Positions 21,059 to 32,852 of a stretch of DNA of 64,000 bases are shown one piece after another (within the stretch, counting starts at the first letter, position 1; the number at the start of each line of letters is the position of its first letter). The notes beneath the pieces are model-generated. The model was not told the origin of the DNA, made no database searches, and worked only from the letters and a program-made list of their open reading frames with translations. This DNA comes from Halomonas heilongjiangensis (GTDB lineage: Bacteria > Pseudomonadota > Gammaproteobacteria > Pseudomonadales > Halomonadaceae), in NCBI RefSeq assembly GCF_002879645.1, contig NZ_PNRE01000038.1:1-64000 (forward strand), in the 5' to 3' direction. The position numbers were made by a program, and so were the translations under genes.

Positions 21059-22408
21059 ATGGACCTGTTCCACCAGACCACCGGCGATGACGCCGCACCC
21101 CTGGCCTTCCGCATGCGACCGCGGCGGCTTGCCGACTACGTGGGCCAGCAGGCGCTGGTGGGCCCCGACAAGCCGCTGCGCCGCATGGCCGAGACCGGCG
21201 TGGTACGTTCGATGATCCTGTGGGGCCCCCCCGGCACCGGCAAGACCACCCTGGCCGAGATTCTTGCCGCGGAGTCCGGCGCTCACCTCGAGCATCTGTC
21301 GGCGGTGATGGCCGGGGTCAAGGAGATCCGTGCCGCGGTGGATCGCGCCCGGGCCGCCCAGGGCCAGGGACAGTCCACCCTGCTGTTTCTCGACGAGATC
21401 CACCGGCTCAACAAGAGCCAGCAGGATGCCCTGCTGCCCCATGTGGAGTCGGGCCTGCTGACCCTGATCGGGGCCACCACCGAGAACCCCTCCTTCGAGG
21501 TCAACTCGGCGCTGCTCTCCCGGGCGCGGGTCCATGTGCTCAAGGCGCTGTCCGAGGCGGAGCTGGTCACGGTGATGCGCCAGGCGCTCGGCGATACCGA
21601 GCGCGGCCTGGGGCATCGCCGGATCGCCGTGGACGACGGGATACTGGGGCTGCTGGCCCGGGCCGCGGCCGGCGACGCCCGCCGCGCCCTGGGGCTGCTG
21701 GAAACCGCCTGTGACTTCGCCGAGCCCGCCGAGGGCGGCGGCGAGATCCTGCGTCGTGAGGCGCTGGAGGACGTGCTCGGCCACCAGGCCAGCGCCTTCG
21801 ACAAGCAGGGCGACCACTTCTACGACCTGCTCTCGGCGATCCACAAGTCGGTGCGTTCCTCGCGACCCGACGCGGCGCTGCTCTACATAGCCCGCTTCCT
21901 TCAGGGTGGCGGCGACCCGCTGGACGTGGTCCGCCGCCTCGCCGCCATCGCCTCCGAGGACGTCGGCAACGCCGACCCGCGCGCCCTGCCGCTGGTCATG
22001 GCCGCCTGGGATGCCTACCTGCGCCTGGGCGACTACGAGGGCCAGCGCGCCATCGCCCATGCGGCGATCCACCTCGCCGTGGCGCCCAAGAGCAACGCCA
22101 TCGACCGCGCCTGGAAGGAGGCCAAGGCCTTCGTCGCCGCCCAGCCGAGCCTGGAGGTGCCCACTTACCTGCGCAACGCGCCGACGAAGCTGATGGCGTC
22201 CCTGGGCCACGGCCAGGGCTACCGCTATGCCCACAACGAGCCGGAAGGCTACCCGGCGGGCAGCGCCCACGACTGCTGGCCCGACGAGCTCCCGCACCCG
22301 CGTTTCTACCGGCCGACGGCGTACGGCCAGGAGAAGCGCTATGGCCAGCTCATGGCCTGGCGGGAGGCGCTCGACAGGGAGGCGGACGGAAACGGCAGCG
22401 ACGCGTAG
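21059..22408 (+). CDS. rarA: replication-associated recombination ATPase RarA
   Basis: The 449-residue AAA+ protein (RarA/MgsA, related to eukaryotic WRNIP1) acts at stalled replication forks. Walker A is GPPGTGKT (residues 56-63), Walker B with sensor is FLDEIHRLNK, and GATTENPSFE is sensor 1. DARRALGLLE is the sensor-2 region, and the C-terminal tetramerisation domain ends with the conserved HPRFYRPT block. The start is ATG at 21059 after AGGGAG. In many relatives rarA lies directly after lolA on the same strand; here it faces lolA. A strong hairpin terminator separates them. Confidence 0.94.
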   Translation: MDLFHQTTGDDAAPLAFRMRPRRLADYVGQQALVGPDKPLRRMAETGVVRSMILWGPPGTGKTTLAEILAAESGAHLEHLSAVMAGVKEIRAAVDRARAAQGQGQSTLLFLDEIHRLNKSQQDALLPHVESGLLTLIGATTENPSFEVNSALLSRARVHVLKALSEAELVTVMRQALGDTERGLGHRRIAVDDGILGLLARAAAGDARRALGLLETACDFAEPAEGGGEILRREALEDVLGHQASAFDKQGDHFYDLLSAIHKSVRSSRPDAALLYIARFLQGGGDPLDVVRRLAAIASEDVGNADPRALPLVMAAWDAYLRLGDYEGQRAIAHAAIHLAVAPKSNAIDRAWKEAKAFVAAQPSLEVPTYLRNAPTKLMASLGHGQGYRYAHNEPEGYPAGSAHDCWPDELPHPRFYRPTAYGQEKRYGQLMAWREALDREADGNGSDA

Positions 22409-22440
22409 CGCCGAGGCGTACGCCGAAAACAGCCTGAATC

Positions 22441-22478
22441 GAATCGCCCCCGTGGCAGGACCACGGGGGCGATTCTCT
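22441..22478 (+). terminator. terminator between rarA and lolA
   Basis: GAATCGCCCCCGTGG (22441-22455) and CCACGGGGGCGATTC (22461-22475) form a perfect 15-bp stem with a CAGGA loop, followed by TCTT. It ends rarA transcription and may also block read-through from lolA. Confidence 0.7.
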
Positions 22479-22521
22479 TACAGCTTAAAGCTTATGGCTG
22501 ACAGCTCCCGGCGAAGCCGGG

Positions 22522-23151
22522 CTAGTGGGTATCGCGGATCACGTCGGCGCCATCGGGGATCTCGAAGACGAACATGCTGTCGTCGATGGCCTCGTTCATC
22601 TGCACGTCGAGGAACTCGATGGCGGTCTCCTGGCCGGTGCTGTCGGTCATCTGCAGGAACGCCAGGCGCTCGCCGCGGAAGGTCATCCTCAGCTCCTCGA
22701 ACAGGGTATCGGCGGACTTCGGCATCAGGGTGAAGGTCTCGGCACTGCCCTGCTGCTGGCGCGAGACGTCATAGCTGTCGGTCAGCTCGCTGGCACTGCC
22801 GGAGAGCAGCAGTGCCGGGGTATGGGTCACCCGCTGGTCGAGCGCCTGCACCGTGACCTGCTCCAGGTCGGGGTCATGGAGATAGACCTCCTCCCCGTCG
22901 GAGACCACCTCCTGCTGGTAGGGCGCATCGACCTCCCAGCGGAACTTGCCCGGGCGCGACAGCCACATGCGGCCGCTGGCCTGCTGCAGGCGCTCGCCGC
23001 TGCCGTCGAGGATCTGCTGCTCGAAGGCGGCCTCGTAGGTCTGTAACGGCTCCAGCATACGGGTCAGGCGCTCGGCGCCTTCGCTGGCCAGGGCCGACAC
23101 CGGTACGGCGAACGTCAAGGCCAAGGCGGCAAGGGTCTTCTTCACTGTCAT
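22522..23151 (-). CDS. lolA: outer-membrane lipoprotein carrier LolA
   Basis: The 209-residue periplasmic chaperone carries lipoproteins from LolCDE to LolB. A signal peptide (TVKKTLAALALTFAVPVSALA) is followed by the LolA fold: FEQQILDGSGERLQQASGRMWLSRPGKFRW with the conserved arginine that controls the lipid pocket, then VVSDGEEVYLHDPDLEQV. The ATG at 23151 follows GGGAGA and gives a normal signal peptide; an upstream in-frame ATG at 23181 would put 10 charged residues before it. It lies 133 bases downstream of ftsK on the same strand. Confidence 0.93.
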   Translation of the reverse strand: MTVKKTLAALALTFAVPVSALASEGAERLTRMLEPLQTYEAAFEQQILDGSGERLQQASGRMWLSRPGKFRWEVDAPYQQEVVSDGEEVYLHDPDLEQVTVQALDQRVTHTPALLLSGSASELTDSYDVSRQQQGSAETFTLMPKSADTLFEELRMTFRGERLAFLQMTDSTGQETAIEFLDVQMNEAIDDSMFVFEIPDGADVIRDTH

Positions 23152-23284
23152 CGTCTCTGTCTCCCTGGACGGGTCCATCATGGAATCCTGTCACTCGGAC
23201 CAAGGGAACCTCGGCGGGTTGCACGCCCGCCGACGCTTTCATCATTGCTGCATGGTTGAGCGGCACATCGAGCAACCGCAGGGA

Positions 23285-26200
23285 TCAGTTCCCCACCGGC
23301 GGCGGCGCCAGCACCTCGCGGGCGCCGTTGGTGCCCATGGTCGAGACCACGCCGGCCATCTCCATGGCCTCGACCAGGCGGGCGGCCCGGTTGTAGCCGA
23401 TCTTGAAGCGACGCTGCACCGCCGAGATGGAGGCCCGGCGCGAGTCGGTCACGAACTGCACCGCCTCATCGTAGAGGGCGTCCTGCTCGGCGTCGTCGCC
23501 GTCGACACCCTCGGCCTCCAGGCCGGTGAGGGCCTCGGCGGAGACGCCGCCGGAGAGGATCTCGTCGATGTACTCGGGCTCGCCGCGGCGCTTCCAGTCC
23601 TCCACCACCCGATGCACCTCGTCGTCGTCGACGAAGGCGCCGTGAACCCGGGTCGGCAGCCCGGAGCCCGCCGGCAGGTAGAGCATGTCGCCGTGGCCCA
23701 GCAGGTTCTCGGCACCGCCCTGGTCGAGGATGGTGCGCGAATCGACCCGCGAGGAGACCTGGAAGGCCATGCGCGTGGGGATATTGGCCTTGATCAGGCC
23801 GGTGACCACGTCCACCGAGGGGCGCTGGGTGGCGAGTATCAGGTGGATACCCGCGGCCCGGGCCTTCTGGGCCAGGCGTGCGATCAGTTCCTCGACCTTC
23901 TTGCCGACGATCATGAACATGTCGGCGAATTCGTCGATCACCACCACGATGTAGGGCAGCTTCTCGAGCACCGGCGGACTCTGGTGCATCTCCCAGGGCT
24001 GGGGTTCCCACAACGGGTCGGCGACCTGGGCCCCGGCCCGTTCGGCCTCGTCGAGCTTGGCGTTGAAGCCGGCGATGTTGCGCACGCCCATGGAGGCCAT
24101 CAGCTTGTAGCGGCGCTCCATCTCGGCGACGCACCAGCGCAGGGCGTTGGCGGCCTCCTTCATGTCGGTGACCACCGGCGCCAGCAGATGCGGAATCCCG
24201 TCATAGACCGACAGCTCGAGCATCTTGGGATCGACCATGATCATCCGCAGCTCGTCGGGGGTGGCCTTGAGCAGCATGGAGATCAGCATCGCGTTGACCC
24301 CCACCGACTTGCCCGAGCCGGTGGTGCCGGCCACCAGCAGGTGGGGCATCTTGCCCAGGTTGGCCACCACGGGCCCGCCACCGATGTCCTGGCCCAGGGC
24401 CAGGGTCAGCGCCGAGGCCTCCTGCTGGTAGCGGTCGGAGTCGATCACCTCGCGCAGGCGGATCATCGCCCGCTTGGGGTTGGGGATCTCGATGCCCACG
24501 GTGGGCCGGCCGGGGATCACCTCCACCACCCGCACGCTCTTGACCATCAGCGAGCGCGCCAGGTCCTTGGCCAGGTTGCTGATCTTGGAGACCTTCACCC
24601 CCGCCGCGGGCTTGATTTCGAAGCGGGTGATCACCGGCCCGGGCCAGGTATCGACCACCTCGGCCTTGACCCCATACTCGCGAAGCCGCACCTCGAGCAG
24701 CTCGGCCATCTCGGCCAGTTGCGCGTCGGTGTAGTTGGGTTGATGGGCCTGGGGTGGGGTCAGCAGACGCAGGCTCGGCAGGTCGCCGTCGGGATCGGGC
24801 AACTCGTCGAACAGCGGGCGCTGGCTCTGCAGATGCTCCACGGTCCACAGGGTGGGGCCATCGGGCTGGTCGGCGGCCTCGCGCCCCTGCTCGGCGGTGG
24901 CAACCCGCCCTGGGCCATCCGCCTCGGGTTCGTCCACCCCGGCCTCCGTCGCGGGGAGATCGTCACGTGCAGCGGTGATCGAAGGCTTCGGGGCCGGCAC
25001 CTCGGCCTCTTCCTGCGGGTCTTCCCAGCCCAGGCGCGGTTCGTCGCCGTCGTCGTCCCAGTCGGCGTCCTGCCAGTCGACCAGGCCCGGCTCGCGACGG
25101 CCCCTGTCGCGTGCCGGCGAGTGCGGTGACGACCCCGACGAGGCCCACGCCGGTGGCGGCGTCTCGACCTTCGGGTCGGCAGCATCGGGGGAAGACGCCT
25201 TTCGCCGCTCGTCGCCGGCGGCCGGTGCCGCGAGGGGATCCTCGTCACGGCTGGCACGCAGCGACGGCCCGCTCCAGGCCGGCGGTGCCTCGTCATCGTC
25301 GGGCAATACGGGGTCGGGCACCGTTTCCGGCTCCCGCTGGGAGCCGCTTGTCTCGGGAGCCCGGGAGGGGGCGGCAGCGGTGCCAGACGCCGCCGTAGCG
25401 CCCACTGCCGCCGCAGCACCGCCCCCCCCACCGCCAGGTGGCGATGCCGGGGTGCGGGCGCTGTAGGCCGCCTCCGGGCGCTTGGCGGAGGGGGTCTGCT
25501 CGGGCACCTCCCAGGGGATCTCGGTATCGCCATCGTTGCCGAAGCCCGGCTCACGACGGGTGTCACCGGCGGCCGCCAGCTCGGGGGCCCGGCCGGGCAG
25601 CAGACGCCGCCACCAGCGCTGCCGTGGCGGCGCCTCGGACGCCTCCTCGGCGGGCTCGGCAGCAGGTACCTGGACCGCCTGCTCCTCGGCCTCGGCACGT
25701 TCGGCCCGGCGCCGCTCGCGCCGGTCAGCCGAGAAGCCGAAAGGCTCGGCCAGCCGCTGCCAGAGCCGCAGGGCGCGGTGGCCGAGCTCATCCATCACCG
25801 TGAACCACGACAACCCGGTGAACAGCGGAAAGCCGCAGAGCATCGCCGCCAGCGACAGCAGCCCGGCCCCCCCAGTGCCGACCAGTGGCACCAGGGCACC
25901 GACCAGCCCCTCCCCGAGGATCCCTCCCGAGGAGTAGGGCAGCAGGCTGTCGGGGTTGTAGAAGTGCAACGCGCCGAGCGTGGTGGTCCCGAGCAGCAGC
26001 AGGACCAGGCCGCCGCTGCGTACCGCCAGGGCGGTGGCATCCCACTCCAGGTGCACCTGCCGGGAGCGGATCAGCCACCAGGCGGCGAAACCCAGCATCC
26101 CGGGCCACCACAGGGCGCTGGCACCGAACAGCGAGTAGAGAACGTCGGAGAGCCAGGCCCCGATCGGCCCCATCCAGTTGGCAACCTCGGTCTCGGGGCC

Positions 26201-26392
26201 ACTGCGCGACCAGCCCGGGTCGGCGGGCTGGAAACTGAACAGCGCCAGCAACAGGAAGACACAGGCCGCCAGCAGCATGATCGCCACCCCTTCCCGTGCC
26301 GACCCTTGCAGCCGCAGGCCAAAGCGCTTCGCCGTCTCCCTGGCGTTGGCCGCACTCACCCGACGCGGCGACACCTTCTTCTTGACACTCAA
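23285..26392 (-). CDS. ftsK: DNA translocase FtsK
   Basis: The 1035-residue septal motor pumps chromosome ends toward dif during division. About four membrane helices occupy residues 35-200. A proline-, acid- and alanine-rich linker runs to about 560, followed by the RecA-like motor with Walker A ([12 protein letters not shown]) and Walker B ([13 protein letters not shown]), then the winged-helix gamma domain that reads KOPS ([20 protein letters not shown]). The start is a TTG at 26392 with AAGGGGGAAGG upstream; no ATG is suitably placed, and the SVKKKVS context fits the family. It is divergent from aat. The linker is long but within the FtsK range. Confidence 0.94.
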   Translation of the reverse strand: MSVKKKVSPRRVSAANARETAKRFGLRLQGSAREGVAIMLLAACVFLLLALFSFQPADPGWSRSGPETEVANWMGPIGAWLSDVLYSLFGASALWWPGMLGFAAWWLIRSRQVHLEWDATALAVRSGGLVLLLLGTTTLGALHFYNPDSLLPYSSGGILGEGLVGALVPLVGTGGAGLLSLAAMLCGFPLFTGLSWFTVMDELGHRALRLWQRLAEPFGFSADRRERRRAERAEAEEQAVQVPAAEPAEEASEAPPRQRWWRRLLPGRAPELAAAGDTRREPGFGNDGDTEIPWEVPEQTPSAKRPEAAYSARTPASPPGGGGGGAAAAVGATAASGTAAAPSRAPETSGSQREPETVPDPVLPDDDEAPPAWSGPSLRASRDEDPLAAPAAGDERRKASSPDAADPKVETPPPAWASSGSSPHSPARDRGRREPGLVDWQDADWDDDGDEPRLGWEDPQEEAEVPAPKPSITAARDDLPATEAGVDEPEADGPGRVATAEQGREAADQPDGPTLWTVEHLQSQRPLFDELPDPDGDLPSLRLLTPPQAHQPNYTDAQLAEMAELLEVRLREYGVKAEVVDTWPGPVITRFEIKPAAGVKVSKISNLAKDLARSLMVKSVRVVEVIPGRPTVGIEIPNPKRAMIRLREVIDSDRYQQEASALTLALGQDIGGGPVVANLGKMPHLLVAGTTGSGKSVGVNAMLISMLLKATPDELRMIMVDPKMLELSVYDGIPHLLAPVVTDMKEAANALRWCVAEMERRYKLMASMGVRNIAGFNAKLDEAERAGAQVADPLWEPQPWEMHQSPPVLEKLPYIVVVIDEFADMFMIVGKKVEELIARLAQKARAAGIHLILATQRPSVDVVTGLIKANIPTRMAFQVSSRVDSRTILDQGGAENLLGHGDMLYLPAGSGLPTRVHGAFVDDDEVHRVVEDWKRRGEPEYIDEILSGGVSAEALTGLEAEGVDGDDAEQDALYDEAVQFVTDSRRASISAVQRRFKIGYNRAARLVEAMEMAGVVSTMGTNGAREVLAPPPVGN

Positions 26393-26559
26393 GCGGCCTT
26401 CCCCCTTGCGCCACAGTTGGCGTCTTCCGTTTCCATCGCGCCAATCATACCGAGCAAGTGCTTGCCATCACAGGGGCCGCGCACAGACCGCAAGCATCTT
26501 GAGCCGCGTGGCGGTGAGCGTCACACTTGAGGCCCCGCTGCGCAAGGATTCGATTCTCG

Positions 26560-27312
26560 ATGCTGCCCTGGCTTGCCGATTACCCCGTGCACTTCCCCCC
26601 CGTGGAGCAGGCCCTGCGCGATCCCGACGGGCTGCTCGCCATCGGCGGCGACCTGAGCCCGGCCTGGCTGCTCGCGGCCTACCGCCGTGGCATCTTCCCC
26701 TGGTACAGCGACGACCAGCCGATCCTGTGGTGGAGCCCCGACCCGCGCATGGTGCTGTTCCCTCACGAGATTCGCGTGCGCAGGAGCCTGGCCAAGCGGT
26801 TGCGCAACGGCGGCTTCCGGGTCACCGCCGACGCCGCCTTCGGCGAGGTGATCGCGACCTGTGCCGGGCCCCGTGAGGGGCAGCCCGGCACCTGGATCAC
26901 CGACGCCATGCGCGAGGCCTATGCCCGCCTGCATGCCCTGGGTGTGGCCCACTCGGTGGAAGTGTGGCGCGATGGGCGGCTGGTCGGTGGCCTCTACGGC
27001 GTGGCCCTCGGCCCCGTCTTCTTCGGCGAATCGATGTTTTCCCGCGAACCGGACGCCTCCAAGGTCGCCCTGGTGCACCTGGCCAGGGCCATGCAGGACG
27101 GCGACGGCCGGTTGATCGATTGCCAGATGCACACCCCCCACCTGGCCAGTCTCGGTGCCCGGGACATCGCCCGGGCCGAGTTCATCGGCTATCTTGAGAA
27201 GTGGCTGGGCAAGGCACCGGAAGCCAGCGCGGATGATACCTCGATCATCCCGCCCGGCTGGTCATTCGAACGCCTCGGTGCGGTGCGCCATACGACGCAA
27301 GAGAGGGGGTAG
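26560..27312 (+). CDS. aat: leucyl/phenylalanyl-tRNA-protein transferase Aat
   Basis: The 250-residue enzyme adds leucine or phenylalanine from aminoacyl-tRNA to proteins with N-terminal arginine or lysine, creating N-degrons for ClpS-ClpAP. FPPVEQALRDPDGLLAIGGDLSP, RRGIFPWYSD, WWSPDPRMVL and the GGLYGVALGPVFFGESMFS block are diagnostic. The start is ATG at 26560 after AAGGA. It lies 2 bases before bpt, and infA follows. The ClpA/ClpS partners are encoded convergently 1-4 kb away. Confidence 0.95.
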   Translation: MLPWLADYPVHFPPVEQALRDPDGLLAIGGDLSPAWLLAAYRRGIFPWYSDDQPILWWSPDPRMVLFPHEIRVRRSLAKRLRNGGFRVTADAAFGEVIATCAGPREGQPGTWITDAMREAYARLHALGVAHSVEVWRDGRLVGGLYGVALGPVFFGESMFSREPDASKVALVHLARAMQDGDGRLIDCQMHTPHLASLGARDIARAEFIGYLEKWLGKAPEASADDTSIIPPGWSFERLGAVRHTTQERG

Positions 27313-27314
27313 CC

Positions 27315-28052
27315 GTGAGCAGCAATACACCTCGGCAGCCGGTACGGGATCTACGCTTCTTCCTCACCGTGCCGCATGCCTGCAGCTATCTCGAGGGGCG
27401 CGAGGCCACCACCCTGTTCCTCGATCCCCAGGAGTCGCCCGGGCGAGGCGTCTACGATGCCCTGGCGTTGCTGGGCTTCCGGCGCAGCGGTCGTCACCTC
27501 TACCGTCCGCATTGTGAGGGCTGCAGCGCCTGCATCTCGGTGCGTATCCCGGTGGCCGATTTCGTGGCGAGCCGCAACCAACGCCGCCTCGCCCGGCGCA
27601 ACGCCGACCTCTCGCTTCACGTGCGCCCGGCGATCTTCGACAGCGAGCACTACACGCTCTATGCCCATTACATCCGTACCCGCCACGCCGACGGCGACAT
27701 GTACCCCCCGAGCCACGAGCAGTACCGCACCTTCCTGACCCTCGATCAGGACTATGCCCGACTGCTGGAGTTCCGCCTCGAGGGCCGGCTGGTGGCCGTG
27801 GCGGCCTACGACCAGCTGGAGCACGGGCTCTCGGCGATCTACACCTTCTTCGCCCCCGAGCCGGAGCTCGACCGCCGCTCGCTGGGCACCTTCGCCGTCC
27901 TCTCGCTGGTGGAGCGGGCTCGGGACCTGGGCCTGCCCCACGTCTACCTGGGTTACTGGATCCGCGAGTGCCGCAAGATGAACTACAAGCAGGCCTTCCA
28001 ACCGCTGGAGGTGCTCGACGGGCGCCACTGGCGGCGCACCCTCCCCGTCTGA
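27315..28052 (+). CDS. bpt: aspartate/glutamate leucyltransferase Bpt
   Basis: The 245-residue bacterial homologue of eukaryotic Ate1 adds leucine to proteins beginning with aspartate or glutamate. HACSYLEGREATTLFLDP and RPHCEGCSACISVRIPV carry the conserved cysteines, and YWIRECRKMNYKQAF is the family's C-terminal signature. The start is GTG at 27315 with AGGGGG upstream, 2 bases after the aat stop, so translation is probably coupled. With Aat it feeds the ClpS adaptor encoded at 30937. Confidence 0.94.
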   Translation: MSSNTPRQPVRDLRFFLTVPHACSYLEGREATTLFLDPQESPGRGVYDALALLGFRRSGRHLYRPHCEGCSACISVRIPVADFVASRNQRRLARRNADLSLHVRPAIFDSEHYTLYAHYIRTRHADGDMYPPSHEQYRTFLTLDQDYARLLEFRLEGRLVAVAAYDQLEHGLSAIYTFFAPEPELDRRSLGTFAVLSLVERARDLGLPHVYLGYWIRECRKMNYKQAFQPLEVLDGRHWRRTLPV

Positions 28053-28187
28053 CCCCGCGTCGAACCGCGGCTTTTTTGCCATGACGCCCGGCATGCGGCA
28101 CAATACCGCGCTATTCTGTCGGCACGGGCGTCACCTGCGCGCCTCGGTGCCGCATCGCACCATCATCATCAGCGAGGAACCGCCTAT

Positions 28188-28406
28188 ATGGCACGTGAAG
28201 ACCATATCGAAATGGAAGGCGTCGTCGTCGATACCCTTCCCAACACCATGTTTCGCGTCGAGCTGGAGAACGGCCACGTGGTGACCGCCCATATCTCGGG
28301 CAAGATGCGCAAGAACTACATCCGTATCCTCACCGGCGACAAGGTCAAGGTCGAGCTGACTCCCTACGACCTCTCCAAGGGTCGCATCGTCTACCGTTCA
28401 CGCTGA
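28188..28406 (+). CDS. infA: translation initiation factor IF-1
   Basis: The 72-residue OB-fold protein binds the 30S A site during initiation. [43 protein letters not shown] and the C-terminal GRIVYRSR are nearly invariant in this family. The start is ATG at 28188, with GAGGAA 7 bases upstream. It lies 135 bases after bpt and convergent to clpA; the hairpin at 28464 lies between them. Confidence 0.97.
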   Translation: MAREDHIEMEGVVVDTLPNTMFRVELENGHVVTAHISGKMRKNYIRILTGDKVKVELTPYDLSKGRIVYRSR

Positions 28407-28463
28407 CCCTGCCCGCCCGGCGCGCCGCACACCGCGCCTCCGCTCACGGCCACGAAACGAACA

Positions 28464-28487
28464 GCGCCCCGTCCGGAGACAGGGCGC
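28464..28487 (-). terminator. hairpin terminator after clpA
   Basis: A 10-bp stem (28464-28473 with 28478-28487, one mismatch) with a CGGA loop; on the reverse strand it is followed by TGTTCGTTT. It lies between the convergent infA and clpA genes. Confidence 0.5.
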
Positions 28488-28519
28488 CGTGTCGTCGTGG
28501 CGAAAGCACGTGACGCCGC

Positions 28520-30796
28520 TCAGGGCGCGTCGGCCAGTTCCGACTCGGTGGAGAGGTGCAGTTCGCCGTCCTCCACGCTGACGTGCACCACCCCGCCGTG
28601 CTCCGAGAGCTCGCCGAACAGGATCAGCTCCGCCAGCGGCTTCTTGAGCTTCTCCTGGATCAGGCGTGCCATGGGGCGAGCCCCCATGTCGGGGTCGTAG
28701 CCCTTCTCGGCCAGCCAGACCCGGGCGGCATCGTCGACGTCGAGCTGGACCCGCTTCTCGTCGAGCTGCGCCTGCAGTTCCACCAGGAACTTGTCCACCA
28801 CGCTGCGCACCACCGACATCGGCAGCGCGTGGAACTGGATGATGCCATCCAGGCGGTTGCGGAACTCCGGCGAGAAGGTCTTGCGAATGACCTCCATGGC
28901 GTCGGTGGAATGGTCCTGGGTCTGGAAGCCGATGGAGCGCCGCGTGGCCAGCTCGACCCCGGCGTTGGAGGTCATGATCAGGATCACGTGACGGAAGTCC
29001 GCCTCACGGCCGTTGTTGTCGGTCAGGCGACCGTGATCCATCACCTGCAGCAGCAGGTTGAAGACCTCCGGATGGGCCTTCTCGATCTCGTCGAGCAGCA
29101 GCACGCAGTGCGGATTCTTGGTGATCGCCTCGGTCAGCAGGCCGCCCTGGTCGTAGCCGACGTAACCGGGGGGGGCCCCGATCAGCCGCGACACCGTGTG
29201 GCGTTCCATGTACTCCGACATGTCGAAGCGCACCAGCTCGACCCCCATGATCTTCGACAGCTGACGAGCGACCTCGGTCTTGCCTACCCCGGTAGGGCCG
29301 GCGAAGAGGAAGCTGCCCACCGGCTTGTCCGGCGACTTGAGCCCGGCCCGCGACAGCTTGATGGCGGCCGAGAGGCTGTCGATCGCCTCGTCCTGACCGA
29401 ACACCAGCATCTTGAGGTCGCGATCGAGGTTCTCGAGCAACTTGCGGTCGGAGCTGGAGACGCTCTTCGGCGGAATCCGCGCGATGGAGGCCACCACCGC
29501 CTCGACCTGGTCGACGTCGATGGTGTCGATCCGCACCTCGGGCGGCAGCAGCCGCTGGTGGGCACCGGCCTCGTCGATCACGTCGATGGCCTTGTCGGGC
29601 AGATGGCGGTCGTTGATGTAGCGATCCGCCAGGCGCGCCGCACTCTCCAGCGCCGCATCGGTGTACTTGAGCTGATGGTGCTCCTCGAAGCGCGACCGCA
29701 GCCCCTTGAGGATACGGATGGTGTCCTCCACCGAAGGCGCCATGACATCGACCTTCTGGAAGCGGCGGGCGAGCGCCCGATCCTTCTCGAAGATGCCGCG
29801 GAACTCCTGGAAGGTGGTGGACCCTATGCAGCGCAGATCACCCGAGGAGAGCAGCGGCTTGAGCAGGTTCGAGGCATCCATCACCCCACCCGAGGCCGCC
29901 CCCGCACCGATCACCGTATGGATCTCGTCGATGAAGAGGATGGCGTTGGGCTGCTTCTTGAGCTCGGCCAGCAGGTTCTTCAGGCGCTTCTCGAAGTCGC
30001 CGCGGTACTTGGTGCCGGCCAGCAGCGCCCCCATGTCCAGGGCGTAGACCACGGCATCGCCGATCACCTCGGGCACGTCCTCCTCGACGACCCGCTTGGC
30101 GAGCCCCTCGGCGATGGCGGTCTTGCCCACGCCGGCCTCCCCCACCAGCAGCGGGTTGTTCTTGCGCCGGCGCGCCAGTATCTGCACCACCCGCTCGAGC
30201 TCGTGCTCACGACCGATCAGGGGGTCGATCTTGCCGAGCCTGGCCTGCTCGTTGAGGTTGGTGGCATAGCCGGTCAGCGGATTGCCGCCGGTCTCGCCAT
30301 TGCCCTCCTCGGCCTCCTCGGAGTCGGGAGACGGGGACGCGGGGCTCTGGCCGTGGCCGGCCACCTTGGAGATGCCATGGGCGATGTAGTTGACCGCATC
30401 GACCCGGGCCACGTTCTGCTGCTTGAGGAAGTAGACCGCCTGGCTCTCCTGCTCGGAGAAGATCGCTACCAGCACGTTGGCCCCGGTGACCTCGCTCTTG
30501 CCCGAGGACTGGACGTGGAAGACGGCGCGCTGCAACACGCGCTGGAAACCCAGGGTCGGCTGGGTCTCGCGATCGCTCTGATCCTCGGGGATCAGCGGCG
30601 TGGTGGAGTTGATGAAATCCTGCAGGTCGGACCGCAGCTTGTCGAGGTTGGCCCCGCAGGCCCGGAGCACGTCCGCCGCGGAGGCGTTGTCCAGCAGAGC
30701 CAGCAGCAGGTGCTCCACGGTCATGAACTCGTGACGCTTGGAACGCGCCACGGTGAAGGCCGTGTTCAGGGTCAGTTCAAGTTCTTTGCTCAGCAT
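28520..30796 (-). CDS. clpA: ATP-dependent Clp protease ATP-binding subunit ClpA
   Basis: The 758-residue Hsp100 unfoldase feeds ClpP. An N-terminal double-repeat domain (about 1-145) binds ClpS. The first AAA+ module has Walker A GEAGVGKT, the second GPTGVGKTE. The RRSIGFQTQ segment is the IGF loop that docks on ClpP. No ClpB-type middle domain is present, and the length is typical. The start is ATG at 30796 with AGGGGA upstream. clpS lies 140 bases upstream on the same strand; a short acid-rich linker lies near residue 150-165. Confidence 0.96.
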   Translation of the reverse strand: MLSKELELTLNTAFTVARSKRHEFMTVEHLLLALLDNASAADVLRACGANLDKLRSDLQDFINSTTPLIPEDQSDRETQPTLGFQRVLQRAVFHVQSSGKSEVTGANVLVAIFSEQESQAVYFLKQQNVARVDAVNYIAHGISKVAGHGQSPASPSPDSEEAEEGNGETGGNPLTGYATNLNEQARLGKIDPLIGREHELERVVQILARRRKNNPLLVGEAGVGKTAIAEGLAKRVVEEDVPEVIGDAVVYALDMGALLAGTKYRGDFEKRLKNLLAELKKQPNAILFIDEIHTVIGAGAASGGVMDASNLLKPLLSSGDLRCIGSTTFQEFRGIFEKDRALARRFQKVDVMAPSVEDTIRILKGLRSRFEEHHQLKYTDAALESAARLADRYINDRHLPDKAIDVIDEAGAHQRLLPPEVRIDTIDVDQVEAVVASIARIPPKSVSSSDRKLLENLDRDLKMLVFGQDEAIDSLSAAIKLSRAGLKSPDKPVGSFLFAGPTGVGKTEVARQLSKIMGVELVRFDMSEYMERHTVSRLIGAPPGYVGYDQGGLLTEAITKNPHCVLLLDEIEKAHPEVFNLLLQVMDHGRLTDNNGREADFRHVILIMTSNAGVELATRRSIGFQTQDHSTDAMEVIRKTFSPEFRNRLDGIIQFHALPMSVVRSVVDKFLVELQAQLDEKRVQLDVDDAARVWLAEKGYDPDMGARPMARLIQEKLKKPLAELILFGELSEHGGVVHVSVEDGELHLSTESELADAP

Positions 30797-30936
30797 GGCA
30801 GTCCCCTTCTCGCCGCCTAGGGCTTGCGTCGGATCTTTCGAGGTCCGGCATCATCAACATCGGGCACAAACGCTGCCGTTGCAAGTCTCCTCGCCCAACG
30901 GCCGACATCCATTTCCCTTCGCGACCATGTCCGGGG

Positions 30937-31323
30937 TCAGTCCGCCGCTTCGATATCGCTCAGCAGCGGGTGCTGACACTCTCTTGCGTATTGATTGACC
31001 TGGTGGCTTTTGGTTTCCGCAATATCGCGGGTAAAGATGCCACAGGTCGCCTTGCCCTGGGTGTGCACCGTCAACATCACCTGCACCGCGGTCTCGCTGT
31101 CCATGTGAAAGAAGGTCTGCAGCACCTCCACCACGAACTCCATGGGGGTGAAGTCGTCGTTATGCAACACCACCTTGTACAACGGCGGACGGGCCAGCTC
31201 CGGATCGGCGCTCTGCACCGCCAGGTCGTCGTCGTCCTCCTCGCCAGGCTCGGGGGGGCGGGTCATGCCTCCCCGGATCGAGGCGTGCCACTCACGCCAC
31301 GCCTCCTCTTCTGTCTTGAACAT
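30937..31323 (-). CDS. clpS: ClpA adaptor and N-recognin ClpS
   Basis: The protein binds N-degrons and delivers them to Clp[23 protein letters not shown] carries the N-degron pocket (N and DD residues), [20 protein letters not shown] is the second conserved block, and the C terminus is [11 protein letters not shown]. The proposed ATG at 31323 gives 128 residues. An internal ATG at 31266, preceded very closely by GGGGAGG, would give about 109 residues, nearer to the E. coli length, so the start is uncertain. The disordered acidic N-terminal tail fits the family. Confidence 0.9.
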   Translation of the reverse strand: MFKTEEEAWREWHASIRGGMTRPPEPGEEDDDDLAVQSADPELARPPLYKVVLHNDDFTPMEFVVEVLQTFFHMDSETAVQVMLTVHTQGKATCGIFTRDIAETKSHQVNQYARECQHPLLSDIEAAD

Positions 31324-31426
31324 AAGAGCCACTATCCATCTCGACAAGCCGGCCACCAGGGTGAGTCTCAACCGTGATTGGACGCCACGGGGCCGACGGG
31401 GTTCACTCGAGCGGCTTCAACGCAAA

Positions 31427-31458
31427 GGCCCCCGCCCGCCATGCGGCGGACGGGGGCC
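31427..31458 (-). terminator. terminator after icd
   Basis: GGCCCCCGCCCGCC (31427-31440) pairs with GGCGGACGGGGGCC (31445-31458), one mismatch, ATGC loop; on the reverse strand TTTGCG follows. It is very GC-rich and lies 20 bases beyond the icd stop. Confidence 0.65.
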
Positions 31459-31477
31459 CCGAGCCCGATGCCGCGAC

Positions 31478-32734
<1,257 letters not shown>

Positions 32735-32772
32735 TGAGAACTCCCCTGTCTGGTCTGTTCAGTGGAGCGCGG

Positions 32773-32827
32773 AGTATAGCATTCACCCGATCGATCGGAG
32801 TAGGCTTGGAGCCATATTTGTCGACAA
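32773..32827. promoter_or_regulatory. icd/rluE divergent control region
   Basis: On the reverse strand TATACT (32773-32778) can be the icd -10; no good -35 is seen. Two perfect palindromes, CCGATCGATCGG (32787-32798) and TTGTCGACAA (32818-32827), lie between the divergent starts and could be operators. No regulator can be named. Confidence 0.3.
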
Positions 32828-32852
32828 TCCATGGTAGCAAGACCTTGGTCGA

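Noticed and set aside
22476..22521. repetitive AGCTTAAAGCTTATGGCTGACAGCT-like short sequence after rarA
   Set aside because: Too short and imperfect to call a repeat family from one occurrence; no second copy was seen in the window.
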